From the NCBI RefSeq assembly GCF_965200405.1, contig NZ_OZ241356.1, positions 3,100,001 to 3,164,000 of the forward strand: DNA of 64,000 nucleotides. The letters run 5' to 3'. Position numbers and translations under genes: made by a program. The number at the start of each line of letters is the position of its first letter. Positions within the stretch are counted from its first letter, which is position 1. This stretch comes from Glacieibacterium sp965200405. GTDB taxonomy: Bacteria; Pseudomonadota; Alphaproteobacteria; Sphingomonadales; Sphingomonadaceae. Shown here one piece after another: positions 55,531-63,340 of the stretch. The notes beneath the pieces are model-generated. The model saw nothing but the letters and a program-made list of their open reading frames with translations. It was not told the origin of the DNA and ran no database searches.

Positions 55531-56094
55531 CTAGCCGATGGTCACTTGAGTGGGCGTCTTGAAGCCATACTCCGGAACCTCTAGGTTCTTCGGAGCCGGG
55601 CCCTTGCGAATACGTGCGGCGGTATCATAGCTCGAACCGTGGCACGGGCAGAAGTAGCCGCCGAAGTCGCCGCGGTTCTCACCCTCGCCGGCGCCCAGCG
55701 GGACGCAGCCGAGGTGGGTGCATACACCCAGCGTAATCAACCAGTTGGTGTGCCCGTCCTTGGTCCGCTGCGCCAGCGTCTGCGGGTCGCGCAGCTCCGA
55801 CAGCGGGACCTTGTTCGCCGCGGCCTGCTCGGCCGGCGTCAGGTTGCGCAGGAACACCGGCTTGCCGCGCCAGCTGACCTTGATCGCCTGGCCGGGCTGG
55901 ATCGACGACAGGTCGACGTCGATCGAAGCGAGCGCCAGCACGTCGGCCGACGGGTTCATCTGGTTGACCAGCGGCCATACCAAAGTCGCAGCGCCGGCGG
56001 CGGCAAAAGCCCCCGTCGCGATGTAGATGAAGTCACGGCGACGTTCGCCGGTGTCTGAGAGGTCTTCGGTCGGCTGTAATGCCATCTGGCTCAT
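55531..56094 (-). CDS. petA: Rieske iron-sulfur protein of the bc1 complex
   Basis: 187 residues. A Tat-like membrane anchor (RRRDFIYIATGAFAAAG) and the 2Fe-2S ligands in CTHLGC and CPCHGSSYD. The GPAP hinge is present in RKGPAPKNLEV. ATG 56094 is used; a second ATG nine bases in (56085) is also possible. It is the first petABC gene and diverges from hemF, with starts 128 nt apart. Confidence 0.95.
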   Translation of the reverse strand: MSQMALQPTEDLSDTGERRRDFIYIATGAFAAAGAATLVWPLVNQMNPSADVLALASIDVDLSSIQPGQAIKVSWRGKPVFLRNLTPAEQAAANKVPLSELRDPQTLAQRTKDGHTNWLITLGVCTHLGCVPLGAGEGENRGDFGGYFCPCHGSSYDTAARIRKGPAPKNLEVPEYGFKTPTQVTIG

Positions 56095-56221
56095 GCCCTG
56101 GATGAATGTTGCAGGGCTGATAGCCGCGCAACACCTGAAAGTGCAACGGGCATTTTGGCGCAATGGTCTTCCCGCACTCACTTGCTTGGCGCTAGAGACG
56201 CCTAAACCGAGGGGATCGACC

Positions 56222-57070
56222 ATGGAACTCGACGATCAGCAGCAGCGTGCCGAAGCCTGGTTCCGCTCGCTGCGCGACCAGCTGTGCGCCGCATTCGAGG
56301 CGCTGGAGGACGAGGGCGACGGCCCTGCCCCGGCCGGACGGTTCGCGCAATCGACCTGGGAACGCCCCGATCCGAGCGGTGCGCCGGGTGGCGGCGGGCT
56401 GATGTCGGTGATGAAGGGCCGGGTCTTCGAAAAGGTCGGGGTCAACACCTCGACGGTGCACGGCGAGTTCTCGCCCGAGTTCGCCAAGACCATTCCCGGC
56501 GCCGACGTCGACCCGCGCTTTTTTGCGACGGGCATCAGCCTGGTGGCGCACATGGCCAACCCGCACGTCCCTGCGGTGCACATGAACACGCGCTTCCTGG
56601 TGACGACGAAGCGCTGGTTCGGCGGCGGTGCGGATCTCAACCCGGCGCTGCCCGTCGACGGCGACACGGCGGACTTCAAGGCGGCGTTCGAGACGACCTG
56701 CGACGTGCACGGCGCGGATTACTGGCCGCGATTCTCGAAATGGTGCGACGATTATTTCTGGGTGCCGCACCGCAATCGCCACCGCGGCGTCGGCGGCATC
56801 TTCTACGACCGCCTGGACGGCGACTGGGAGGCCGACTTCGCATTCACCCAGGATGTCGGCCGGACTCTGCTGCGCACCTTCCCCGAGCTCGTACGCCGCC
56901 GCATGCACCAGCCCTTCACCCAGGACGAGCGCGATGCGCAGCTGCGCTACCGTGGGCTCTATGCGGAATTCAACCTGGTCTATGACCGCGGCACGACGTT
57001 CGGACTGAAGACCGGCGGCAACACCGAGGCGATCCTGATGAGCCTGCCACCCCTGGCGCGCTGGGACTGA
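56222..57070 (+). CDS. hemF: Oxygen-dependent coproporphyrinogen-III oxidase
   Basis: 282 residues. It decarboxylates two propionates of coproporphyrinogen III with O2 on the way to heme. Family segments: GGGGLMSVMKGRVFEKVGVN, STVHGEFSPEF, NPHVPAVHMNTRF, WFGGGADLNP and CDDYFWVPHRNRHRGVGGIFYD, ending RGTTFGLKTGGNTEAILMSLPP. Here and in the petABC genes heme-related functions sit side by side. It converges with the next membrane-protein gene. Confidence 0.96.
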   Translation: MELDDQQQRAEAWFRSLRDQLCAAFEALEDEGDGPAPAGRFAQSTWERPDPSGAPGGGGLMSVMKGRVFEKVGVNTSTVHGEFSPEFAKTIPGADVDPRFFATGISLVAHMANPHVPAVHMNTRFLVTTKRWFGGGADLNPALPVDGDTADFKAAFETTCDVHGADYWPRFSKWCDDYFWVPHRNRHRGVGGIFYDRLDGDWEADFAFTQDVGRTLLRTFPELVRRRMHQPFTQDERDAQLRYRGLYAEFNLVYDRGTTFGLKTGGNTEAILMSLPPLARWD

Positions 57071-57079
57071 GGCGCCGGA

Positions 57080-57823
57080 TCAGCCGATCAGGCGCCGATA
57101 GATGACCGCCAGCCCGACCGAATTGAACACCGAATAGACCGTCGCCACGGCGGCCGAAACCAGCGCGACGACAAAGCTCGCCAGTGCCTTGCCGCCCATC
57201 AGGGTCAGCACAGAGCCGAGCGCCGATGCCACTCCGCCCGCGAGGATCGTCAGGCCCAACATTGCCGCGATCATCAGCCCGAGGAAACCCAGCACCCGCC
57301 CGGCATTGCCGGCGGTCGCCACCCAGCTGAGCTGCAGCGCCGCCACCGGTCCGACGGTCCGCGATGCCAGCACCGGCAGGGCCAGCGCCAGTCGCGCGAT
57401 GCCGTAGATGCCGGGGATCAGCAGCGCCAAGCCGAACAGCACCAGCACCTGCTGGCTGCGCATCCCGGCCTGGACGAGCAGCACCGCCGGCACCAGCACC
57501 AGCGACGTCAGGATCGCCGCTATCGCCAGCCTGGGCAGCACCATCGCCGCATGGACCAGCGCCGGCCGCGCCCCGCCACCGACGATAACGAGCCGCGCGA
57601 CGCTGAGCTGTGCCAAGGCACCGATCAGCGCCAGCACCCCCTGCACCAGCAGCAGCGACGGCGGAATGTCGGCGAGCTTGGTCGGCATCTGCGGCCCGAA
57701 GACCTCGACGACCATCATCGGCAGCATCACGAATGCGCCTGCCAGGGTCAGGTAGGTGCCGAGATCGCGCCGGGTCAGCCGGACGGTCTCCCGCCACGCG
57801 GCAGCGATCGGGAATCGGGTCAT
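57080..57823 (-). CDS. Six-to-seven-helix membrane protein, unknown function
   Basis: 247 residues with long Leu/Val/Ala helices and no charged catalytic motif. It begins MTRFPIAAAWRETVRLTRRD, a basic amphipathic lead typical of DUF975/glycerophosphoryl-diester-domain-like membrane proteins. It ends SVFNSVGLAVIYRRL, a pattern found in integral proteins whose last helix reaches an arginine pair. The gene lies downstream of grxD (8 nt), so it may share a transcript with grxD/bolA. Not a named family that I can confirm. Confidence 0.65.
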   Translation of the reverse strand: MTRFPIAAAWRETVRLTRRDLGTYLTLAGAFVMLPMMVVEVFGPQMPTKLADIPPSLLLVQGVLALIGALAQLSVARLVIVGGGARPALVHAAMVLPRLAIAAILTSLVLVPAVLLVQAGMRSQQVLVLFGLALLIPGIYGIARLALALPVLASRTVGPVAALQLSWVATAGNAGRVLGFLGLMIAAMLGLTILAGGVASALGSVLTLMGGKALASFVVALVSAAVATVYSVFNSVGLAVIYRRLIG

Positions 57824-57831
57824 CGGCGCGC

Positions 57832-58173
57832 TCAAGCGGCGCGTGCGATGCCCTTGTCGACGAGCAGCTCCGCCAATTCGCCGCTCTCGTACATTTCCAT
57901 CATGATGTCGGAGCCGCCGACGAACTCGCCCTTGACGTACAGTTGCGGCACCGTCGGCCAGTCGGAATAGATCTTCACGCCGGCCCGGACCTCGGGATCG
58001 CGAAGCACGTCGACGGTGTCGAAGTGCACGCCGAGACGCTCGAGGATCTGGATCGCGGTCGATGAAAAGCCGCACTGCGGGAAGATCGGGGTGCCCTTCA
58101 TGAACAGCATGACGTCACTGCTGCCGACGATGCCGGCGATGCGGGATTGAACCTGGTCGTCCATCTGCTTCAC
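57832..58173 (-). CDS. grxD: Monothiol glutaredoxin GrxD (Grx4)
   Basis: 113 residues with the single-cysteine active site QCGFSSTA (CGFS), the MKGTPIFP opening and WPTVPQLYVKGEFVGGSDI. It coordinates 2Fe-2S clusters with glutathione, often in complex with BolA. bolA begins 4 nt upstream on the same strand, a classic partnership. Start ATG 58173 or, nine bases in, ATG 58164. Confidence 0.95.
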   Translation of the reverse strand: MKQMDDQVQSRIAGIVGSSDVMLFMKGTPIFPQCGFSSTAIQILERLGVHFDTVDVLRDPEVRAGVKIYSDWPTVPQLYVKGEFVGGSDIMMEMYESGELAELLVDKGIARAA

Positions 58174-58177
58174 TCCT

Positions 58178-58408
58178 TCAAGGGGCTGCGGTGGTCAGCT
58201 GGAGCGCGTGCAACACGCCGCCCATCCGTCCACCCAGCGAATTATAAACCAGTTGATGCTGACGCACCCGCGGCAATCCGGTGAACGCCGCCGAGACGAC
58301 GCGCGCCGCATAGTGATCGCCGTCGCCCGCAAGATCGGTGATCTCCACCTGCGCGTCGGGCAAGGCCGCGATGATCGCCGCCTCGATGTCGGCAGCTGCC
58401 ATCGCCAT
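58178..58408 (-). CDS. BolA-family protein
   Basis: 76-residue BolA/IbaG-like protein. The segment GDGDHYAARVVSAAFTGLPRVRQHQLVY is split here by its motifs: DHYAA (conserved helix-turn) and RVRQHQLVYNSL. It is short, closer to IbaG than to BolA itself. It partners with GrxD in iron-sulfur handling or regulation. A 16-nt gap separates it from the DUF1476 gene. Confidence 0.92.
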   Translation of the reverse strand: MAMAAADIEAAIIAALPDAQVEITDLAGDGDHYAARVVSAAFTGLPRVRQHQLVYNSLGGRMGGVLHALQLTTAAP

Positions 58409-58424
58409 CAGATTCGACCCGACG

Positions 58425-58742
58425 TCATTCGCCCGCGACCAGGACCTGGTGGCGTGCCTCGACCAGCGTCGTCGCCATGTGATCGCGAATCTCGGCCTCG
58501 GTGGCGATGCCGACCAGATCGGCGAACAGCTTGTTGAACACGTCTTCCTCGCCCGGCTCCTCGAAGTCGACGATGACGATCGAGGCCGCGTACGCCGCCG
58601 CTTCCTCGCCCGTCTTGCCGAGCTTTTCAGCAGCCCAGAGGCCGACCAGCCGGTCTCGGCGTGCCATCACCTTGAATTCGAGGTCGGCGTCGCGTGCGAA
58701 CTTGTCCTCGAAGGCACGCTCGCGGTTGTCCAGGGTGGTCAT
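58425..58742 (-). CDS. DUF1476 protein, F1-ATPase zeta inhibitor homologue
   Basis: 105 residues, starting MTTLDNRERAFEDKFARDAD, the DUF1476 hallmark. In Paracoccus denitrificans this family is the zeta subunit that inhibits F1-ATPase. The inhibitory N-terminal helix (about 1-20) and a four-helix bundle with LGKTGEEAAAYAASIV are present. It heads the DUF1476-bolA-grxD transcript. A short CTCTCT/AGAGAG inverted repeat (58768-58785) lies upstream. Confidence 0.92.
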   Translation of the reverse strand: MTTLDNRERAFEDKFARDADLEFKVMARRDRLVGLWAAEKLGKTGEEAAAYAASIVIVDFEEPGEEDVFNKLFADLVGIATEAEIRDHMATTLVEARHQVLVAGE

Positions 58743-58925
58743 GCTGTTCCTCAGTGCCTCGGGCTGTCTCTCTTCAGATAGAGAGGCCGGGCCAAGGGTT
58801 CAACGCCCGATCTCCAGCCACGAAACATTGTCACCCAGCGTGGCTCGCGCTATGTACAGGTCCACCCGCCCCGGCCGCGCCGCATCCGCGCGCCGGGGCG
58901 CTGTCATTCGAGAAGGCCACTTGCC

Positions 58926-59705
58926 ATGTCCCGCCGCCGCCAGATCTACGAGGGCAAGGCCAAGATCCTCTACGAGGGTCCTGAGCCCGGCACGATCATC
59001 CAGTATTTCAAGGACGACGCCACCGCGTTCAACGCCCAGAAAAAGGGCACGATCAGCGGCAAGGGCGTCCTGAACAACCGCATCTCGGAGCATCTGTTCA
59101 CGCTCCTCGGCACCATCGGCGTGCCGACGCACTTCATCCGCCGCCTCAACATGCGCGAGCAACTGGTTCGCCAGGTTGAGATCGTGCCGGTCGAGGTCGT
59201 CGTCCGCAACGTCGTCGCCGGTTCGCTGGCAAAGCGCCTCGGCATGGAGGAAGGCACCCCCCTGCCCCGCACGATTATCGAATATTATTACAAGGACGAC
59301 GCGCTCGGCGACCCGATGGTCACCGAGGAGCATATCTCGGCTTTCGGCTGGGCGACGCAGGAGGAGATGCACGACATCGCCGACCTGGCGATCCGCATCA
59401 ACGACTTCATGGCCGGGCTGTTCGCCGGCGTCGGCGTCCGCCTCGTCGACTTCAAGCTCGAGTTCGGTCGCCTGTTCGAAGGTGACTACAGCCGCATCAT
59501 CCTCGCCGACGAGATCAGCCCCGACGGTTGCCGCCTGTGGGACATGAAGACCTCAGAGAAGATGGACAAGGACCGCTTCCGCCTCGACCTGGGAGGCGAA
59601 GTCGAAGCTTATCAGGAGATTGCACGCCGTCTTGGCCTGCTGCCCGAAGGTGTCGTCGGCGCCGTCCTCGACCTCGACGAGCATCGGAAGTCGCGCGGCA
59701 AGTAA
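58926..59705 (+). CDS. purC: Phosphoribosylaminoimidazole-succinocarboxamide synthase
   Basis: 259-residue SAICAR synthase of purine synthesis. It starts MSRRRQIYEGKAKILYEGPE, with KGVLNNRISEHLF, VVVRNVVAGSLAKRLG and the catalytic DFKLEFG...ILADEISPD. The length is normal for alphaproteobacteria. It diverges from the DUF1476 gene. purS and purQ lie 1.4 kb downstream on the same strand rather than next to it. Confidence 0.97.
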   Translation: MSRRRQIYEGKAKILYEGPEPGTIIQYFKDDATAFNAQKKGTISGKGVLNNRISEHLFTLLGTIGVPTHFIRRLNMREQLVRQVEIVPVEVVVRNVVAGSLAKRLGMEEGTPLPRTIIEYYYKDDALGDPMVTEEHISAFGWATQEEMHDIADLAIRINDFMAGLFAGVGVRLVDFKLEFGRLFEGDYSRIILADEISPDGCRLWDMKTSEKMDKDRFRLDLGGEVEAYQEIARRLGLLPEGVVGAVLDLDEHRKSRGK

Positions 59706-59709
59706 GCTT

Positions 59710-60222
59710 TTGGCGCCTGTCCCGACGATACACCTGGTCTGCGGTTCGACGGGCGCCGGCAAGACGACCTATTCGCTGGCGCTGACCGAGCGGCTGGGCG
59801 GCGTGCGCTTCTCGATCGACGAGTGGATGGCGACGCTGTTCTGGCAGGACAGTCCGCAGCCGATCGAATTCGCCTGGTCGATCGAGCGCGTCGAACGCTG
59901 CCGGGCGCAGATCTGGAACGTCGCCGCGCAGCTCGGAGCGCGGGGCGTGCCGGCAATCCTCGACCTCGGCTTCACGACATTCGACAGCCGGGCGAAGATT
60001 GCCCGACTGTCGCGCGATGCCGGGCTGGTGCCGCAACTGCACTTCGTCGACGTCGATGCCGACGAGCGGTGGCGCCGGGTCGCGCAACGTAACGTCGGCC
60101 AGGGCGAAACCCGGCATCTCGCCTTCGACATCACCCGCGAGATGTTCGACATGATCGAAGCGATGTGGGAAGCCCCAGATGCGGCCGAGATGACCGAGTT
60201 GAACGGCATGCGCGCCACCTGA
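59710..60222 (+). CDS. AAA/P-loop kinase-like protein (zeta-toxin/Zot-type ATPase)
   Basis: About 170 residues. Walker A is GSTGAGKTTYS near the N-terminus, followed by SIDEWM and LDLGFTT, the pattern of small P-loop kinases. The C-terminal part has DADERWRRVAQRNVGQ. The start is uncertain: TTG at 59710, 5 nt after purC, gives the shortest sensible form, while longer in-frame starts lie in purC. It may phosphorylate a small metabolite or be a stress kinase. It interrupts the usual purC-purS order. Confidence 0.75.
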   Translation: MAPVPTIHLVCGSTGAGKTTYSLALTERLGGVRFSIDEWMATLFWQDSPQPIEFAWSIERVERCRAQIWNVAAQLGARGVPAILDLGFTTFDSRAKIARLSRDAGLVPQLHFVDVDADERWRRVAQRNVGQGETRHLAFDITREMFDMIEAMWEAPDAAEMTELNGMRAT

Positions 60223-60271
60223 CGTCGATCGCCGGTCTTGCGAGGCGGCGGGCGGCTGGTACACCGTGACG

Positions 60272-61042
60272 ATGTTGAACCGCACGATACTTCTCGCCAT
60301 GACGATTGCGGTCCCGGCGTTCGCCCAGACCGCGACTCCGGAGCCGTATCTGGCGCCGGGCAGCCTCGATATCCTCCAATCGCTGGCGCCCGCTCCGGTC
60401 AAGGGCGACGCGCGCTACGCCGCCGACCGCAAGATCTTCAAGCAGACGCGCAAGCTGGTCGGCACGCCGCGTTATGCACTGGCGACGCACGACGTCGACT
60501 ACACGCTGCCGACGATGATGGGCAATTTCAGCTGTGCCGCCGGGATCGTGCTGAGCCCGACGACGGCGCCCAGATTGGCGCTGGTGATGGCGCGGGCCGG
60601 CCGCGACACGCAGGCGACGTCGGGCGCGGGCAAGGACCATTACAAGCGGCTGCGGCCGTTCCAGATCGATCGGGGCAAGACCTGCCAGCCGGGGGACGAA
60701 CTGAAGGGCAGCTTCGACTACCCATCGGGCCATACGACCTGGGGCTGGACCTGGGGGACGCTGCTCAGCGAACTGCTGCCCGACCGTGCCAGCGCCATCG
60801 AGTCGCGCGCCCGGGCTTATGGCGAGAGCCGAATCATCTGCGGCGTGCACAACGCCAGCGCAGTCGAGGCGGGGCGCAACACCGCGACCGCGACATTGGC
60901 CGTTGTTCATGCCTCGCCTGAGTTCCAGGCCGACTTTGCTGCCGCGCGAACCGAACTGGCAGCTTTGCGCACCGCCGCGACGCCGCCCGATGCAGCGGCG
61001 TGTGCGATCGAGGCCGGGCTGGTGGCGCAGCGGCCCTACTAA
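60272..61042 (+). CDS. Class A acid phosphatase-like (PAP2 family), key Asp missing
   Basis: 256 residues with a signal peptide (MTMLNRTILLAMTIAVPAFA removed at AFA-QT region, motif split here). The class A signature is KDHYKRLRP (Kx6RP), PSGHTTWG (PSGH) and GESRIICGVHNASAVEAG where the family has SRx5Hx3D. Here the final Asp is Ala, so the residue that assists the catalytic histidine is lost. It may therefore be weakly active or bind without hydrolysing. It lies between the P-loop gene and purS. ATG 60272 is used; GTG 60266 is also possible. Confidence 0.8.
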   Translation: MLNRTILLAMTIAVPAFAQTATPEPYLAPGSLDILQSLAPAPVKGDARYAADRKIFKQTRKLVGTPRYALATHDVDYTLPTMMGNFSCAAGIVLSPTTAPRLALVMARAGRDTQATSGAGKDHYKRLRPFQIDRGKTCQPGDELKGSFDYPSGHTTWGWTWGTLLSELLPDRASAIESRARAYGESRIICGVHNASAVEAGRNTATATLAVVHASPEFQADFAAARTELAALRTAATPPDAAACAIEAGLVAQRPY

Positions 61043-61091
61043 GGCGCAACCGTTGGTTGAACCTAACGACGGTGCAGGGCATAGGGCAGGC

Positions 61092-61322
61092 ATGAAAGCC
61101 CGTGTCACCGTTACCCTCAAGCCCGGCGTGCTCGACCCGCAGGGCCGCGCCATCCACCATGCCCTGGAGAGCCTCGGCTTCTCCGGCGTCGAAGGGGTCA
61201 GGCAAGGCAAGCTGATCGAGCTCGATGTCGCCGATGGCACCGACACCGCGACCATCGAGGACATGTGCCGCAAGTTGCTGGCCAATACGGTGATCGAGAA
61301 CTTCAAGGTCGAACTGCTGTGA
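61092..61322 (+). CDS. purS: Phosphoribosylformylglycinamidine synthase subunit PurS
   Basis: 76 residues, starting MKARVTVTLKPGVLDPQGRA and ending IEDMCRKLLANTVIENFKVE. The small subunit of the three-part FGAM synthase, bridging PurL and PurQ. It overlaps purQ by four bases (GTGA). purL is not in the window. Confidence 0.96.
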   Translation: MKARVTVTLKPGVLDPQGRAIHHALESLGFSGVEGVRQGKLIELDVADGTDTATIEDMCRKLLANTVIENFKVELL

Positions 61323-61984
61323 AAACCGCGGTCGTCGTCTTTCCCGGCTCCAACTGCGACCGTGACCTCGCCGTCGCGCTGCGCGAAGCGACGGGCGCGG
61401 CCCCGGCGATGGTCTGGCACGGCGACACCGACCTGCCCGAGGGACTCGACCTGATCGCCCTGCCCGGCGGCTTTTCCTATGGCGACTATCTACGCTCGGG
61501 GGCGATGTCGGCGCGGTCGCCGGTGATGCGCGCCGTCGGCGAGGCAGCGGCGCGCGGCGTCGCGGTGCTCGGCGTATGCAACGGCTTCCAGGTGCTGACC
61601 GAGGCCGGGCTGTTGCCGGGCGCGCTGATGCGCAACGCCGGGCTCGACTTCGTCTGCCGCGACGTCGCGATCGAAGTTGCCTCCAGCCAGACCAGTTTCA
61701 CCTCGCACTACGACGCGGGCGAGACGATCCGCATCCCGGTCGCCCATCACGACGGCAATTTCACCGCCGACGCCGAGGTTCTCGACCGCCTCGAGGGCGA
61801 AGGCCGCGTCGTGTTCCGCTACGCCGAGGAGGTCAACGGCTCGGCCCGGCGGATCGCGGGTATCGTCAACGCCCAAGGCAATGTGCTGGGCCTGATGCCG
61901 CATCCCGAGCGCATGGCGGAGGACGCGCACGGCGGCACCGATGGCCGCCGACTGTTCGACGGCCTGGTCGCCGCGCTGCGCTAA
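61319..61984 (+). CDS. purQ: Phosphoribosylformylglycinamidine synthase subunit PurQ
   Basis: 221-residue glutaminase subunit of FGAM synthase. The GTG start overlaps the purS stop. Catalytic Cys in VLGVCNGFQVL, His and Glu in MPHPERM, and the conserved VVFPGSNCDRD opening. It releases ammonia for the PurL reaction. Normal length. Confidence 0.96.
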   Translation: MKTAVVVFPGSNCDRDLAVALREATGAAPAMVWHGDTDLPEGLDLIALPGGFSYGDYLRSGAMSARSPVMRAVGEAAARGVAVLGVCNGFQVLTEAGLLPGALMRNAGLDFVCRDVAIEVASSQTSFTSHYDAGETIRIPVAHHDGNFTADAEVLDRLEGEGRVVFRYAEEVNGSARRIAGIVNAQGNVLGLMPHPERMAEDAHGGTDGRRLFDGLVAALR

Positions 61985-61988
61985 CTCG

Positions 61989-62555
61989 CTAGCCGAGGAC
62001 GCGCGCCAGGAAGTCCGGGTGGAGCGCCCAGCCGGCGAAGCCCGCGACTCCCAGGACCAGCCCGCACGCCCCGAACACCCAGGCGACGCCGAGCACCCAG
62101 AAGCTCTCGACCAGCGCCGACACCGCCGCCACCGACACCGCGATCGAGACCAGCGCGTCGGTCGCGTCGAACTGGTCGTCGTGGAAGTTCAGCGCGTCGT
62201 ACTCGGCCTCATAGCCCTTGGCCTTGACCTGCAGCGCCGGGGTCTCGCGCTTGTACTTGGCGATCTCGGCCGCCATCGCCGCCTGCTGCCCGGCGACCGC
62301 CGCGCTATCCTTCGCCAGCGGGCCGAGCACCGCGAGCTGGTCGGCGGCGCTTTGCGTGACGTGCAGCTTGGTCCGCGTCGCCTGGTATTCGCCCCAGGTG
62401 TCGACCGCGTTGGCCTTGGCCTGCTGCATGTTCTGGTTGATGTTGCCGTCCTTGATATTGCACAGGCCGAGGAACACCGAGAACAGCACCACCGTCGCCG
62501 CTACCGCGCGGTTCAGCCGCTTGTCGCTCGCCTCGGGAAGCTCTGGAGATTCCAT
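61989..62555 (-). CDS. DUF4337-like membrane protein
   Basis: 188 residues. A short acidic lead (MESPELPEASDKRLNR), a membrane helix (about 17-33), a long helical/coiled segment with GNINQNMQQAKA and YKRETPALQVKAKGYE, and two C-terminal helices (about 130-180). This order (helix, extended coiled region, helical hairpin) fits DUF4337. The function is unknown. It begins immediately after the transporter gene's stop on the same strand, so the two are probably coexpressed. Confidence 0.75.
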   Translation of the reverse strand: MESPELPEASDKRLNRAVAATVVLFSVFLGLCNIKDGNINQNMQQAKANAVDTWGEYQATRTKLHVTQSAADQLAVLGPLAKDSAAVAGQQAAMAAEIAKYKRETPALQVKAKGYEAEYDALNFHDDQFDATDALVSIAVSVAAVSALVESFWVLGVAWVFGACGLVLGVAGFAGWALHPDFLARVLG

Positions 62556-63290
62556 TTAAACCCTCGTTCTGAACGGGTTGAAGTCGGTGCGCTCGTCGAA
62601 GACGTCGATGCCCTCGGCGCGCTTGAAGGCCGCGACGACGCGGTAGGTGACCGGCGTCAGGATCACCTCCCACAGCACCTTGAGGCCATAATTGGTGACC
62701 ATCACCTGAACCACCAGGCTGGTCTGCCAGACGCCGAGGAACGCCAGCGGATAGAAGATCAGGCTGTCGACGCCCTGCCCGACTACCGTCGATCCGATCG
62801 TCCGCGTCCACAGCATCCGGCCCTGCGTCCACACCTTCATCCGTGCCAATACGAAAGCATTGGCCAGCTCCCCCGCCCAGAATGCCGCGATGCTGGCCAG
62901 CACGATGCGCGGCGTCTGGCCGAACACCTCCGCTAGCGCCGCCTGCCCAGTGTAGCCGGGCGCGGCGGGCAGGTTTACCACCACCCACGCCATGCCGGCC
63001 ATGAACAGCGCCGCCGCGAACCCGGCCCAGACGACGCGCCGGGCCCGGGCATAGCCATAGACCTCGGTCAGCACGTCGCCGAGGACATAGCCGAGCGGGA
63101 AGAACAGGATGCCCGCGCCGAACGTCACCATGCCGACCAGCGGCAGCGTCACCACCGCCGGCTTGCCCGCGCCGATCAGGTTGGAGCAGATCAGGATCGC
63201 GACGAACGCCGCCATGGCGAAGTCGTAATAGCGCAGCTGGCGCCCGCCCAGCGCGCCCGCCTCGACTGTCTGAAGCGGCTCGTCAACCAT
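62556..63290 (-). CDS. Queuosine precursor transporter (YhhQ/QPTR family)
   Basis: 244 residues, six or seven helices, beginning with an acidic/neutral lead before LRYYDFAMAAFVAILICSNL. The family marks are GAGILFFPLGYVLGDVLTEVY and GELANAFVLARMK, with WTRTIGSTVVGQGVDS. It imports preQ0/preQ1 for the queuosine tRNA modification. It diverges from the Y-family polymerase gene. Adjacent stop/start with the DUF4337 gene. Confidence 0.93.
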   Translation of the reverse strand: MVDEPLQTVEAGALGGRQLRYYDFAMAAFVAILICSNLIGAGKPAVVTLPLVGMVTFGAGILFFPLGYVLGDVLTEVYGYARARRVVWAGFAAALFMAGMAWVVVNLPAAPGYTGQAALAEVFGQTPRIVLASIAAFWAGELANAFVLARMKVWTQGRMLWTRTIGSTVVGQGVDSLIFYPLAFLGVWQTSLVVQVMVTNYGLKVLWEVILTPVTYRVVAAFKRAEGIDVFDERTDFNPFRTRV

Positions 63291-63304
63291 GCCGATCCTT
63301 CCGT

Positions 63305-63319
63305 GTTCCGCAAATGTTC
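63305..63319 (+). promoter_or_regulatory. Alphaproteobacterial LexA (SOS) box
   Basis: GTTC-cgcaaat-GTTC, an exact match to the direct-repeat SOS operator GTTC-N7-GTTC used by alphaproteobacterial LexA. It lies 21 nt upstream of the Y-family polymerase start codon, a position where LexA would block its transcription. The divergent transporter starts 14 nt on the other side and might also be affected. Confidence 0.75.
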
Positions 63320-63340
63320 TCGCCGTGCTACGGTGCCGGC

